Notes under the pieces: generated by a model
Databases searched by the model: none
Told to the model about the DNA's origin: nothing
The model's input: the letters and a program-made list of their open reading frames with translations, nothing else
Source of the DNA: DASQPA01 sp963756455
GTDB taxonomy: Bacteria; Acidobacteriota; Thermoanaerobaculia; Multivoradales; UBA5704
Reading direction: 5' to 3'
Length of the DNA stretch: 64,000 nucleotides
NCBI GenBank assembly: GCA_963756455.1
Contig: CAVWNC010000004.1
Coordinates: 1,550,001 to 1,614,000, forward strand
Part shown: piece by piece, positions 1-9,369 of the stretch
Numbering within the stretch: the first letter of the stretch is position 1
How the letters are laid out: each line of letters begins with the position of its first letter
Position numbers and translations under genes: made by a program

Positions 1-648
1 CAAGGCGCTCGCGATCTGGTCGGCGTCGCTCGTGAACGGCCGCCTCACGTGGAGCTCGCGGTCGTAGGTGACGAGCATCACCCGGTCCTCGCGCGTGATG
101 TGGTCGCGCAGGAAGACGCGCAGGTCGCGCATCACCTTGTTGCGGTTGAACGGGTGGATGTTGTAGTTGTCGATGTAGACGATGAGGCGCAGGCGCTGGT
201 CGTCCGCCACCGGGGTCACCCCGGGCGGCAGGGGCGGCCCGGGAGTCGCCGTCGCGGGCGGCGGGGCCGGCGCGTCGCCGCCCTGGGCCTTGCCCCCCTC
301 GACGGCATAGAAGTTGGAGATCGCGACCGGCTTGCCGTCCTCGAACATCTCGAAGTCGTTCTTCCCCAGGCCGCGGACCCGGTTGCCCGACTTGTCGGTG
401 ACGTAGACGTCGACGTTGACGACGGAGACGTCGATGACCTCGGTATCGGCGAACTCCGCGGCCGGCCCGGTCCCCTTGGCGGGGCTCTTCGCGGTGGGTT
501 GGGCGGCGGCGGCGGCGGCGTGCGCCTTGGCGGCCGCCGAGAGGTCCGGGGTTTGGGCGCCGTGGGCGGTCCCCAGCCCGGTCAGCAGACCGGCGAAGCC
601 CAGGGCGACGAGAAATCGATTCGGCTGCATGGCGGTACCTATCTTCAT
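1..648 (-). CDS. VWFA-related secreted protein, N-terminal part (runs off window)
   Basis: The minus-strand frame opens at ATG 648, eight bases after a GAGG ribosome site, and stays open to base 1, so the C-terminus lies outside the window. It begins MKIGTAMQPNRFLVALGF, a signal-peptide-like start, followed by an Ala/Pro-rich linker. It then shows the family hallmark seen in the downstream paralogues: VIDVSVVNVDVYVTDKSG, a Gly-Leu-rich segment, and a VWA-like strand reading LIVYIDNYNIHPF. At the MIDAS position it has D-N-Y-N-I instead of DxSxS, so metal binding there is doubtful. It resembles the acidobacterial VWFA-related family (TIGR03436 type). The function is unknown; proteins of this family are exported. 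It is the last gene of a six-member minus-strand run. Confidence 0.8.
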   Translation of the reverse strand, partial: MKIGTAMQPNRFLVALGFAGLLTGLGTAHGAQTPDLSAAAKAHAAAAAAQPTAKSPAKGTGPAAEFADTEVIDVSVVNVDVYVTDKSGNRVRGLGKNDFEMFEDGKPVAISNFYAVEGGKAQGGDAPAPPPATATPGPPLPPGVTPVADDQRLRLIVYIDNYNIHPFNRNKVMRDLRVFLRDHITREDRVMLVTYDRELHVRRPFTSDADQIASAL

Positions 649-659
649 GAAATCCTCAA

Positions 660-685
660 GGGGAGGGCCGGAAGAGGCCCTCCCC
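660..685 (-). promoter_or_regulatory. Perfect 10-bp hairpin just before a ribosome site
   Basis: GGGGAGGGCC and GGCCCTCCCC pair perfectly around a 6-nt loop. On the minus strand the hairpin is followed at once by TTGAGGATTTC and the ATG at 648, so the Shine-Dalgarno begins at the foot of the stem. There is no T-run. It could be a terminator for the gene ending at 834, or a 5'-leader structure controlling translation of the gene starting at 648. Confidence 0.45.
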
Positions 686-833
686 GTCCTGTCGTCGACC
701 GATTATAGGGCTTCGGGTCCCATCCTCTGCACAAAGGGTCTTCGTAGAGACGCCCAGCCGCTACCACGAGATTCCCCGGGACCTGGAGCGCCAGGGCGTC
801 TCCGCAGGCCGGAGACGCTCTCTGCCGATGGCG

Positions 834-2522
834 TCATTTCGGCGGATTGACGTCCGCCTCGGCGGTCTGGATCTTGCCCCCCAGCGGGTCGAAGAGGGCG
901 ATCACCAGGTGCTGGCGGATCTTCCGCAGCTTGACGGTGAAATTGTACGGCACATACTTGCCCGCCTCCGGCGGCTTCGGGAAGGAGAGCTTGATGGGGA
1001 CCATCGGGATGTCCGAACGGTTGCCGTCCTCGTCGATGGCGGCGACCCGCACCTCGAGCTCCGTCTGGTAGGCGCCCGCGAGCGGCACCACCGTCATGGC
1101 GGCGACGGGGAGCGCCATCTTCACCGGCACCGAGATCTCCTTGCGCCCGGAGCGGACGGCGGCCCCCACCTCGACGGGGAGGGCGGCGACGCCCGCCGGG
1201 CTGCCGAAGAGCATGGCGCTCTCGACCATCATGGCGCTCTCACCGTTCTTCGAGAGGTCGACGTAGCCGCCGCGCGAGCGCACCTTCAAGCCCGGCCGCC
1301 GGACCTCGACCTCCACCTTGTGATGCTGGTCGTCCCGCTTCTGGGCCGGGGAGAAGCCCAGCCAGTAGTAGGAGCGGGTGTCCGCCGCCGCCTTGGCGAG
1401 AGCCTGGCTGCGCAGGCCGGCGCGGAGCGCCTCGCCGCCGGTCGCCTGGGCCACATAGTCGAGGGTGGCGTAGATCTCCTGCTGGCGGATGGGGAAGTTG
1501 GCGGTGGGCGCCGGGCCGCCCGCGGAGGCGTCGATGCCGGAAAGGTCGGAGGAGAGGCCGGGGACGTCCACCGGGTAGACGGTGTAGCCCAGGAGGTTCG
1601 CGGTGTCGGTGAGCGGTCGCAGGACCGTGTCGCCTCCCGGGATCTCGCTTTCGAGGATCGGCCGGGTGGGGTCGTTGGCGACGTAGTCGCTGAGCGAGAA
1701 GGGCCAGCCGCCATCCAGGAGGAGCATCACCTTGCGGCCCGGCGGCGAGGCGAAGCTGCGGAGCGTCGAGACCGCGGCGTCGACCGACTTGCCGACCTGG
1801 TCTTCGAGCCGGCGGGCATAGACCAGCTGCTCGACGTTCAGCCGGTTGTTGAGGTAGCGCTGGCCGACGGGATTGAAATCGACCGCGCCGAACCGCCGGC
1901 CGCTGTCGAAGCTGTGGAGCTCGGCCAGCCGCTCGAGGCCGTGCGCCGGCCGTTTCAGGGCCTCCTTGAAGGCGCGGACGAGGACCGCCTGGTCGGCGGT
2001 CCAGCTCGCCAGCATGGAGAGCCGCCGGCCGTCGTAGGCGACGATCGCCATGCGGTCCTCCGGCTGGAGACGGGCGAGATCGTCCTTCAGGGCGGTGAGC
2101 ACCTCGTCCCGGCGCGGGCCGACCGAGAAGTAGTCGTCGATGAAGACCAGGTAGCTCGTCCCCACCGGGCTCCCCGGCGCCAGGCTCGGCAGGCCGGCGA
2201 TGGCCGGCCCTTCCCCCGGGCCGGGGGCGATGACGTCGCCGCCCCGCACCTCGCTGAAGAACTCGATCGGCACCGCTTTGCCATCCACCTTGAGGCGGAA
2301 GTCCGAGGCGGGGAGACTGGGGACCCGGTTGCCGCTCTTGTCGGTCACCACCACCTCGACGTTCACCACCCGCACGTCGATGCGCTCGCCGAAGGTCGGC
2401 GTGTCGTCGAGCCGGGCGCCCGGCCGCGGCGCCTGGGCGAGAGCGGGTCCGGCGAAGGCCAGGAGCAGCAGGACCAAGAGAGCGAAGCCGGCTTCCGGCC
2501 GGCGAGCGTTCGTTCGTATCAT
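834..2522 (-). CDS. VWFA-related secreted protein (paralogue 2)
   Basis: 562 residues. Start ATG 2522 is chosen because GGAGG lies six bases upstream; the longer frame to 2612 would add 30 repeat-derived residues. A signal peptide (MIRTNARRPEAGFALLVLLL, cleavage near ALAQA) is followed by the family N-domain (RIDVRVVNVEVVVTDKSG; LRVDGK-like), then a VWA-like domain (about 95-400) with FIDDYFSVGP at the MIDAS position. Here D-D-Y-F-S replaces DxSxS. The segment DTRSYYWLGFSPAQK, shared by all paralogues, leads into a C-terminal Ig-like region of about 150 residues ending LVIALFDPLGGK. The family is typical of acidobacteria; its role is unknown, perhaps a surface or periplasmic binding function. 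Its stop is about 185 bp from the next gene. Confidence 0.85.
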   Translation of the reverse strand: MIRTNARRPEAGFALLVLLLLAFAGPALAQAPRPGARLDDTPTFGERIDVRVVNVEVVVTDKSGNRVPSLPASDFRLKVDGKAVPIEFFSEVRGGDVIAPGPGEGPAIAGLPSLAPGSPVGTSYLVFIDDYFSVGPRRDEVLTALKDDLARLQPEDRMAIVAYDGRRLSMLASWTADQAVLVRAFKEALKRPAHGLERLAELHSFDSGRRFGAVDFNPVGQRYLNNRLNVEQLVYARRLEDQVGKSVDAAVSTLRSFASPPGRKVMLLLDGGWPFSLSDYVANDPTRPILESEIPGGDTVLRPLTDTANLLGYTVYPVDVPGLSSDLSGIDASAGGPAPTANFPIRQQEIYATLDYVAQATGGEALRAGLRSQALAKAAADTRSYYWLGFSPAQKRDDQHHKVEVEVRRPGLKVRSRGGYVDLSKNGESAMMVESAMLFGSPAGVAALPVEVGAAVRSGRKEISVPVKMALPVAAMTVVPLAGAYQTELEVRVAAIDEDGNRSDIPMVPIKLSFPKPPEAGKYVPYNFTVKLRKIRQHLVIALFDPLGGKIQTAEADVNPPK

Positions 2523-2583
2523 CGACAACCTCCAACCGCGTTCAACAGATAAGGACGCCGGGAACTTTCCCACAGCATAGCGC

Positions 2584-2630
2584 GATGCCGCCGATGCCGC
2601 CGATGCCGCCAAATGCCGCCAAATGCCGCC
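2584..2630. repeat. Short tandem repeat GATGCCGCC / AAATGCCGCC
   Basis: Three copies of GATGCCGCC are followed by two of AAATGCCGCC in the gap between two VWFA genes. The same 9-bp theme reappears inside coding linkers elsewhere in the window. Confidence 0.8.
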
Positions 2631-2634
2631 GGCG

Positions 2635-4311
2635 TCAGGGCTTCACCTCAAGATCGGCCCAGATCGGGCTCTCCTCCGCTCCGGTGACGGTGAAGACCAG
2701 CCGCTGGGGAGCCCGGCGGAGGCGGAGGACCGAGCGGACGCGGACGAAGACCCCCGGCCGCGGCGCCTCCGAGAGGACGCCGCGGACGGTCTGCTCCGCG
2801 AGCGAGGCGCGCCCGCCCGCCGCGTCCAGGGTGGCGACCGAGAGGTTCCCCGTGAGCAGGAAGCCGCCGGCCGGGCCGGGCTGCCGGTTCAAGACCTCCG
2901 AAGGAATCGACAGGGTCACCGGCAGCTCGATCGTCTGGCGGTCCGACCGCCGCGGCGCCTCGGCGGTGACGTCGAGCCGCCTCCGGACCGGATCGCCGCC
3001 GAGCGAAAGCACGCTCTCGGCGGTGAGCGCGGCGTTGGTGGCGCGCGAGAAGTCGAAGAAGCGGCCGCGGGAACGGGCGGTGAGCCCGGGCCGGCGGACC
3101 TCCATGCGGATGTCGTGCGGGCGGTCGTCCGCCTTCCAGATCGGCGAGAAGCCCAGCCAGTAGTAGGAGCGCGTGTCTTCGACCACCTGGCGCAGGGCAT
3201 GGTCGCGGTTGAGCGCGGCGACGCCCCCGGTCGCCCGGGCGAGCGAGCGGAGCGCCGCCTCCGAGCTCCGCTGCCAACGGTTGACGATGGGGGCCCAGTA
3301 CAGCGCCCGGGAGTCCGACGAGATCCCGACCGAGGCGATCTCCGCATTGGCGGCCTCGACCAGCGGATCGAAACCGGCGACGTAGACCGGGTAGAGGGTA
3401 TAGGCGAGGAGGTTCGCCGCCGTCGTCAGCGGCTTCAAGGTCCGGAGATCGCCGTCCCACGGCCAGCCCCCGGCGAGGACCATCATCACCCGCCGCCCCT
3501 CCGGCAGCGGCATGCCGCGCAGAGCGTCCGCCGCGGCGACCACCGCCCTTCCCACATCTCCTGAGTGATGCTCGGCCTCCCAGAGGTCGCCCAAGGGATT
3601 GACTCCGAGGAGATCGGCGTTCTCGTTTAAATCCTCCACGTCGATGGCTGACGCCCGCTGAGCGGAGTGGCGTTCGGCGATGATGCCGGCGCCGTGGGTC
3701 TGCCTCCGGGCCGCCACCTTAAAGGCCGCATGGAGCGCCTGGACATCCGCGGTCCACTTCGAGAGCACGGTGAGGCCGCGGCCGTCGTAGGCCACGATCG
3801 CCATCCGGTCGCCCGGGCCGAGAAGGGCGAGGTCGCGTTCGAGCGTCGAGAGAGCCGCGTTGCGCTGGCTGGGAAGGGTGAAGGCATCGTCGAGGAAGAC
3901 CAGGTAGCTGGTGCCGACCCGCCCGTCGCCGGCAATACCGGCGATACCCGCGGGGACGGCGGGGGCGGTCTCCTCCACCGCCTTCGGAGATGCCGCCGAT
4001 GCCGCCGCTGCCGCCGATGCCGGCACTGCCGGTGATGCCGGCGGGCGGGTCTGCCCCTCCCGGATCTCCGCGAAGTAGTCGATCCGCTCCTCGCGGCCGT
4101 CGACGAGCAGCCGGAAGTCCTCGGCCTTGAGCCCCCCGACGCGATAGCCCTTGGCGTCGGTGACGACGACTTCGACATCGACGGCGCGGACGTCGATCTT
4201 CTCGCCGAACACCCCCTCCGCCGCCCCTGGCGACTGCCCCACGTCGGCAAAACTGGCGAAACTGACGAAACCGAAAAACAGTAGCGACGAGAACAAGAGC
4301 GCGCCCTTCAT
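2635..4311 (-). CDS. VWFA-related secreted protein (paralogue 3)
   Basis: 558 residues, starting at ATG 4311, whose ATGA overlaps the stop of the upstream gene by 4 nt, so the two are translationally coupled. A signal peptide (MKGALLFSSLLFFGFVSFAS) leads to the family N-domain (KIDVRAVDVEVVVTDAKG, FRLLVDGREERIDYFAE), then an Ala/Ser/Pro linker built from 9-bp repeats. The VWA-like domain carries FLDDAFTLPS at the MIDAS position (D-D-A-F-T, degenerate). The conserved DTRSYYWLGFSPIWK block and a C-terminal beta-rich domain follow. It is clearly a close paralogue of the genes at 4308-6011 and 834-2522. Function is unknown; export is inferred from the signal peptide. Confidence 0.85.
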   Translation of the reverse strand: MKGALLFSSLLFFGFVSFASFADVGQSPGAAEGVFGEKIDVRAVDVEVVVTDAKGYRVGGLKAEDFRLLVDGREERIDYFAEIREGQTRPPASPAVPASAAAAASAASPKAVEETAPAVPAGIAGIAGDGRVGTSYLVFLDDAFTLPSQRNAALSTLERDLALLGPGDRMAIVAYDGRGLTVLSKWTADVQALHAAFKVAARRQTHGAGIIAERHSAQRASAIDVEDLNENADLLGVNPLGDLWEAEHHSGDVGRAVVAAADALRGMPLPEGRRVMMVLAGGWPWDGDLRTLKPLTTAANLLAYTLYPVYVAGFDPLVEAANAEIASVGISSDSRALYWAPIVNRWQRSSEAALRSLARATGGVAALNRDHALRQVVEDTRSYYWLGFSPIWKADDRPHDIRMEVRRPGLTARSRGRFFDFSRATNAALTAESVLSLGGDPVRRRLDVTAEAPRRSDRQTIELPVTLSIPSEVLNRQPGPAGGFLLTGNLSVATLDAAGGRASLAEQTVRGVLSEAPRPGVFVRVRSVLRLRRAPQRLVFTVTGAEESPIWADLEVKP

Positions 4312-6011
4312 GGTTTCACCTCCAGCTCGCTCCAGATCGGGCTCTCCCCCGTCCCCGTCACCGTGAAGACCAGCCGCTGCTGGGTGCGGCGCAGGTGGAG
4401 GAGCGAGCGGATGCGCACGAAGACCCCCGGCCGTGGCTCCTCCGGGAGGGTGCCGTGGAGCATCTGCCCGGGGACCGAGATCCGCCGGCCCGCCACGTCC
4501 ACCGCGGCGACCGCGAGGCTGCCCTCGACCGGGTACCCCGACGCGGCGCCGGGCACCCGCGCCAGGAGCTCCGCGGGGATCGCGAAGGTCACCGGCAGAT
4601 CCATCCCTTCGCGGCCGGTCCGCTTCGGGGTTCCGGCGGTGACGACGAGGCGCTTCCGGGCCGGGTCGCCGCCCACGGAGAGCACGCTCTCGGCGGTCAG
4701 GGCACCATTCGTGGCGGGAGAGAGATCGAAGAAACGGCTCCGGGCGCGGGCGGTGAGCCCCGGCCGGCGGACTTCGACCCGGATGTCGTGCGCGAGGTCG
4801 TCCGCCTTCCAGATCGGCGAGAACCCCAGCCGGTAGTAGGAGCGGGTGTCCGCGGCCACCTGGCGCAGCGCGTGATCGCGGTTCCAGGCGACGACACCCC
4901 CGGTCGCCTGGGCAAGCGATTTGAGCGCCGAGTCCGAAGGCCCCTCGAAGGCGTTGGTGTGGGGCCAGTCATACTCATCCTCGGGGAACGTCCGATAGAT
5001 CTCCGGCTCGCAGCGCCCACCCCGGCACCGGTTGGGAAACCAGGTCTCGGCGGTTTCGATCAGCAACCGCAGCCCGGTGACGTTGATCGGATAGAGGGTG
5101 TAGCCGAGCAGGTTGGCCGCCGTCGTCAAGGGCCTGAGGCTCGCGGGACCTCGGTTGTACGACCAGTCTCCGGCGAGGATCATCATCACCCGCCGCCCTT
5201 CCGGCAACGGCAGGGCACGCAGAGCGTACGCCGCGGCGGTCGCCACCTTCCCCACCGAGTCCCCACCGCGGGAGAGGCCCCAGATGCGCCCGACGGGGCT
5301 GCCGCCGAGGAGCTCCGCATCGCCGCCATAGAAGGGCCGGTAGTCGATCGCGGCCAATCGTGGGTCGACCCCGCGGTCGATCTTCTTGCCGACGTAGGCG
5401 AAGATGCCCTCGCTCGCCCGCTTGGCGGCCGCCGTCAGGGTGTCGCGCAGGACGGCGACGTCCCCCGTCCACCCGGCGAGCACGAGGAGCTGGGTGCCGT
5501 CGAAGACGACGATCGACATGCGGTCGCCCGGCCCCAGCAGGGCGAGGTCGCGTTTGAGCGTCCACAGGGTGGCGTTGCGCTCGCTGCGGAGAGCCAGGGC
5601 TTCGTCGATGAAAACCAGGTAGTTGGTACCGACCCGTCCTTCCGGGGCGACGGCCGGGGATGTCGGCGATGTCGCTGTATCCGATGCCGCCGATGCGGCC
5701 GCTGTCTCCGGTATTGCCGGGATCGCGGGAGCTGCCGGCTCGGTCTGCCCCTCCCTCACCTCGGAAAAGGAGTCGATGCGCTCCTCCCGGCCGTCGACCA
5801 GGAGCCGGAAGTCCTCAGCCTTGAGATCTTTCACCCGCTGCCCCTTGTGGTCGGTGACGACGGTCTCCAAGTCGACGGCGCGGACGTCGATCCGTTCGCT
5901 GAAATTCGCTGCCGGCGACTCGCCCATCTCGGCGAAACTGGCGCCACCGGCGAATCCCAGGAGCAGGAGGAGAGAGAAAGAAAGAGCGGCCTTCCCCAAG
6001 CCCGCGCTCAC
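4308..6011 (-). CDS. VWFA-related secreted protein (paralogue 4)
   Basis: 567 residues. GTG 6011 is preferred over the in-frame ATG at 6035 because GTGA overlaps the preceding stop by 4 nt, matching the ATGA coupling at its other end, and because it places a signal peptide (SLLLLLGFAGGASFA) at the N-terminus. The family N-domain (RIDVRAVDLETVVTDHKG) and an Ala/Pro linker follow. The VWA-like domain has FIDEALALRS at the MIDAS site (D-E-A-L-A), the most degenerate of the set except possibly the partial gene at 1-648. DTRSYYRLGFSPIWK and the C-terminal domain match paralogue 3 closely. The coupled start suggests co-expression in equal amounts. Confidence 0.83.
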   Translation of the reverse strand: MSAGLGKAALSFSLLLLLGFAGGASFAEMGESPAANFSERIDVRAVDLETVVTDHKGQRVKDLKAEDFRLLVDGREERIDSFSEVREGQTEPAAPAIPAIPETAAASAASDTATSPTSPAVAPEGRVGTNYLVFIDEALALRSERNATLWTLKRDLALLGPGDRMSIVVFDGTQLLVLAGWTGDVAVLRDTLTAAAKRASEGIFAYVGKKIDRGVDPRLAAIDYRPFYGGDAELLGGSPVGRIWGLSRGGDSVGKVATAAAYALRALPLPEGRRVMMILAGDWSYNRGPASLRPLTTAANLLGYTLYPINVTGLRLLIETAETWFPNRCRGGRCEPEIYRTFPEDEYDWPHTNAFEGPSDSALKSLAQATGGVVAWNRDHALRQVAADTRSYYRLGFSPIWKADDLAHDIRVEVRRPGLTARARSRFFDLSPATNGALTAESVLSVGGDPARKRLVVTAGTPKRTGREGMDLPVTFAIPAELLARVPGAASGYPVEGSLAVAAVDVAGRRISVPGQMLHGTLPEEPRPGVFVRIRSLLHLRRTQQRLVFTVTGTGESPIWSELEVKP

Positions 6012-7707
6012 TGGCCCACCGCCATTTCGTCCCACAGGGTGGCGCCGCTCTCGCGGTCGCGCAACAGGGCGACCAGCGTCTGGCCGGTTCGTCGCAGCTT
6101 GACCTTCGTTCGGTAGCGCGCGTAGCTGCCGGCGACCGGCGCCGCCGGCAGCCGCAGGCGGAGCGGGATCTCGGAGACCGACGAGCGCCCCCCGCCTCGT
6201 CCTCGACGGCGAAGGAGAGGTTCGCCTCGGCGAGGTAGCCGCGGCCCTGGGGAGTCAGGGTGAGGGCCGAGACCGGCACCGCCAGGGTGACCGCCACCTC
6301 GAAGGTGCCGAAGCCGCGCTTCGGGGGACCGACCTCCAGGCGCAGCCGGCGGTCCTCGGCGGCGCCGCCGAGGAGGAGAGCGCTCTCCGCCCGCATGGCG
6401 CTCTCGGTGCGCGGCGCGAGATCGGTGAAGCCGGAGCGCGAGCGGACGGTCAAGCCCGTACGCTTGACCGACACCTGGACCTTGTGCCCCTTGTCGTCCG
6501 CCCGCCAGACCGGCGAGAAGCCCAGCCAGTAGTAGGAGCGGGTATCGGCGGCGGTCCGTTTCAGGGCATCGAGGCGGGCCGAGTTGAGGAGCGCCTTGCC
6601 GCCGGTCGAGGCGGCCAGGTACTCCAGGGCGTCCTTCGACTCCCGCTCCCAGCTGCCGCTCACGAAGCCGGTGCTGGCCGCCGGAGAGGTCAGGGCGGCG
6701 TCGACCACCCCGGCTCCGGAATCGATGCCGGGAACGTCCACGGGGTAGAGGGTATAGCCGAGTTGGTCGGCGGTGTCCAGAAGCGGCTTGAAGAGGTGGG
6801 GACCGGCGCCGTAGGGCCAGCCGCCGGAGAGGAGGAGGGCCACCTTGCGGCCGCCCGGATCGGGCATCCCGCGCAGAGCCGCCGCCGCCGCGCCGATTGC
6901 CTCCTGGAGCTCGACGCACTGGATCGGCGAGATCGGGAACTCGTCGACGCAGCGGCCGGGGACGGCGCGGCGGACGAGGCCGGTCGAGCCATTGAGGGCG
7001 CCGCCGCGCGCCGTGAGGTCAGAGACCTCCGAGTCGGCCGGGTCGGGTCCCTTGGAGGTCGAGATGTCGCTCACCGAGCTGACGCTCAGAGCCTGGTCGT
7101 TCGACCACGTCCGCCGCTCGTCCCGGGCGTGGATGCCCAGGGTGGGGAGACCTGAAGCCTTGACGAACGCCGCGGCGAGGGCGGTCGGGTCTGTGCTCCA
7201 CGAAGAGAGCGGCACGAGCTTGCGGCCGTTCCAGGCGACGATCGCCATCCGGTCGCCGGGACCGAGGAGAGCGAGGTCGGCCCGCAGGTGGTCGAGGACG
7301 GTGTTGCGCTGGGGCGCGAGGCTGAAGCTGTCGTCGACGAAGACCAGATAGCTCGTCCCCACGACGTTCGGCGCAGGACCGGCCGTGGAGGTCGCCGCGC
7401 CAGCCGCCGTCAACGCGGGATCCACGCCGGCTTTCTGCCCTTCCTTCACCTCGGCGAAATAGTCGATGGGCAGGTCCCGGCCATCGACCTGCAGCCGGAA
7501 GTCGGCGGCGGTGAGCCCCGAGACCCGTTGGCCGGAGCGATCGGTGACGACGGCGAAGACGTTGACGGCGCGGACGTCGATCCGCTCGCCGAAAGCGGCA
7601 TCCGCCGCCGGCTTCGGCGCGGTGGCCGGAGTCGCCGCGGTCGCGGCGAGGGTGGGAAGCGCGAGGAGCACAAAGAGAGAAGCCCGGGAAACGGCGGTCG
7701 ATCGCAT
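6008..7707 (-). CDS. VWFA-related secreted protein (paralogue 5), frameshifted near its C-terminus
   Basis: Start ATG 7707 follows GGAGG at 10 nt. A signal peptide (MRSTAVSRASLFVLLALPTL) leads to the family N-domain. The VWA-like domain has FVDDSFSLAP, which keeps the full D-D-S-F-S (DxSxS) MIDAS pattern at residues 125-129, unlike all its neighbours. DTRSYYWLGFSPVWR follows. At 6188-6193 a run of six G (minus strand) interrupts the frame: the sequence after EDEAGG continues as SSVSEIPLRLRLP one frame away and ends normally at 6008 with GATLWDEMAVGQ. Either adding one G or a -1 ribosomal slip on G-GGG-GGC restores the full 566-residue family length. It could be a sequencing error, a real mutation or programmed slippage. 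The restored stop overlaps the next GTG start. Confidence 0.75.
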
Positions 7708-7747
7708 GGCTTCGTTACCTCCGAAAGAGAGAAGAATGCAAGGCAAA

Positions 7748-7768
7748 GGGATAGGGATAGGGATAGGG
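7748..7768. repeat. GGGATA hexamer repeat (three copies)
   Basis: Three tandem GGGATA units plus GGG directly abut the stop codon of the next gene at 7769, in the 61-bp gap between two VWFA genes. No function is evident. Confidence 0.7.
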
Positions 7769-9103
7769 TCAGCGCTCCAGGGTCGGCTCCGCGGCGAGCG
7801 CACCGCCGTCTTCGCCGACGCCGGTCCCCCGGCTGCCCCTGCGGACGGGGCCGGCGTCGCGGGCGGGGCTCGCGATCTCCTGGCTCTGCTCCTCGAGGGC
7901 GCCTTCGGCGGTGGCGGAGAGGTCGGTGTAGCTCTTGCGGGCACGCACGGCGAGACCCGGCCGGCGGACCTCGACCCGGATCGCATGCTCGCGGTCGTCC
8001 GCTTTCCAGAGCGGCGAGAAGCCGAGGCGATAGTAGGAACGGGTGTCGTCCGCGACGCGGGAGAGGGCGGTCAGCCGGGCCGAGTGGACGATCGCCTTGC
8101 CGCCGGTCGCCCGTGCCAGAAGCTCCAGGCTGTACTGCGCATCCCGCTCCCACGCGGTGCTGATGAACCCCGCGGGCGCGGCGGTCGTCGACTCCGGATC
8201 GAGCCCGGGGACGTCCACCGGGTAGAAGGTATAGCCGAGCCGGTTGGCGGTGGCGGTCAGGGGCCAGAAGAGGGCCGGGTACCGACTGAAAGGCCAGCCG
8301 CCCGAAAGCAGGAGGACGATCCGCCGGCCCGGCGGCGGTACCAGGGTGCGGAGGGCCGCGTCGGCCGCCGCCAGCACCCGGGGCATGCCGTGGACGAGGG
8401 CGCGGACTTGGCCGGCGCCCTGCGGCGCGGGCGATTCGAGGGTGAGCCGGCCGAGCCGGCCGAAAGCCGCCTGGGCGGCGAGGATCGGGTCGTACTCCAG
8501 GGCCAGCTCCGCGTCCGCGGCCGCCGACCGGCGGGAGGCGAGCACCCGGACGCCGTCGGCCGGCCGGCCCTTGGCGCGGACGAGAGCCGCGGCCAGGGTG
8601 GCGCGGTTGGCCGTCCAGTCGGCGAGGACCGCCAGATGGTCGCCGTCGAAGGCGACGATCGCCATCCGGTCGTCGGGGCCGAGGAGCGCGAGCTGGCCGG
8701 CGAGGGTTTCTAGCACCCGGTCGCGCTCCGCGGCGACCGAGAAGCCGTCGTCGACGAAGACGAGGAAGTTGCGGCTGACCGCCCCGGCCGCCGTGACCGG
8801 CTCGGCGGGCGCGGAGAGACCGGCAGGGCCGGCGGGGGTGCCGTCCACCGGCCGGCCGTCCTCGACCGCGGAGAAGGCGTCGATGGGCACCTCCCGGCCG
8901 TCGACGAGGAGCCGGAAGTCGGCGGCGGAGAGCCCCGTCACCCGTTTCCCGGAGCGATCGGTGACCGCCGCGAAGACGTCGACCGCGCGGACGTCGATCC
9001 GCTCGCGGAAGGTGGGTGCGGCCGGGGTCGCGGCGAACGCGAACGAAGCAGACAGAGCCGTGCCAGCGAGCACCACGGGAAGGGCGCTCCAGGGACCTCG
9101 CAT
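7769..9103 (-). CDS. VWFA-related secreted protein (paralogue 6), short C-terminus
   Basis: 444 residues. ATG 9103 is preceded by AGGAGG at 4-5 nt; the open frame to 9331 is upstream noise. A signal peptide (MRGPWSALPVVLAGTALSAS) leads to RIDVRAVDVFAAVTDRSG and a VWA-like domain with FVDDGFSVAA (D-D-G-F-S at the MIDAS position). DDTRSYYRLGFSPLWK is present. The usual C-terminal Ig-like region of about 110-120 residues is missing: the protein stops soon after the SYTDLSATAEGAL block with a low-complexity tail, and no frame downstream restores it. It therefore looks like a truncated copy. It is the first gene of the minus-strand run and faces a divergent gene at 9370. Confidence 0.8.
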   Translation of the reverse strand: MRGPWSALPVVLAGTALSASFAFAATPAAPTFRERIDVRAVDVFAAVTDRSGKRVTGLSAADFRLLVDGREVPIDAFSAVEDGRPVDGTPAGPAGLSAPAEPVTAAGAVSRNFLVFVDDGFSVAAERDRVLETLAGQLALLGPDDRMAIVAFDGDHLAVLADWTANRATLAAALVRAKGRPADGVRVLASRRSAAADAELALEYDPILAAQAAFGRLGRLTLESPAPQGAGQVRALVHGMPRVLAAADAALRTLVPPPGRRIVLLLSGGWPFSRYPALFWPLTATANRLGYTFYPVDVPGLDPESTTAAPAGFISTAWERDAQYSLELLARATGGKAIVHSARLTALSRVADDTRSYYRLGFSPLWKADDREHAIRVEVRRPGLAVRARKSYTDLSATAEGALEEQSQEIASPARDAGPVRRGSRGTGVGEDGGALAAEPTLER

Positions 9104-9369
9104 GAGTCCTCCTTTCTTCCAGCAATTCCGACCCTGTGCAAAGGCGATACCCGATTTATTCCCGAGGGAGGGGGAGAAACGAAGGCGAGTTTTCGTCCCC
9201 TGGCGAGGACGAACCTGTATCCCTCCCGCGACGACTCCATGAAAATGAATCCAACCGCCTGGACAGGGCTGCCGGCTCCGGACGACAAACCCTGCCTTTG
9301 CAGGAGTTAACTCCGATGCCGCCCCCGGCATCCCGCTTGCTCTCCGGGTCTGGAGGAGGAAACCCGGCG

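Noticed and set aside
834..2612. Longer start at 2612 for the second VWFA gene
   Set aside because: The extra 30 residues derive from the GATGCCGCC repeat and lack a ribosome site; ATG 2522 has GGAGG and a signal peptide.
7748..7768. Telomere-like GGGATA repeat
   Set aside because: Only three units inside a gene run; a chance short tandem repeat is the simpler view.
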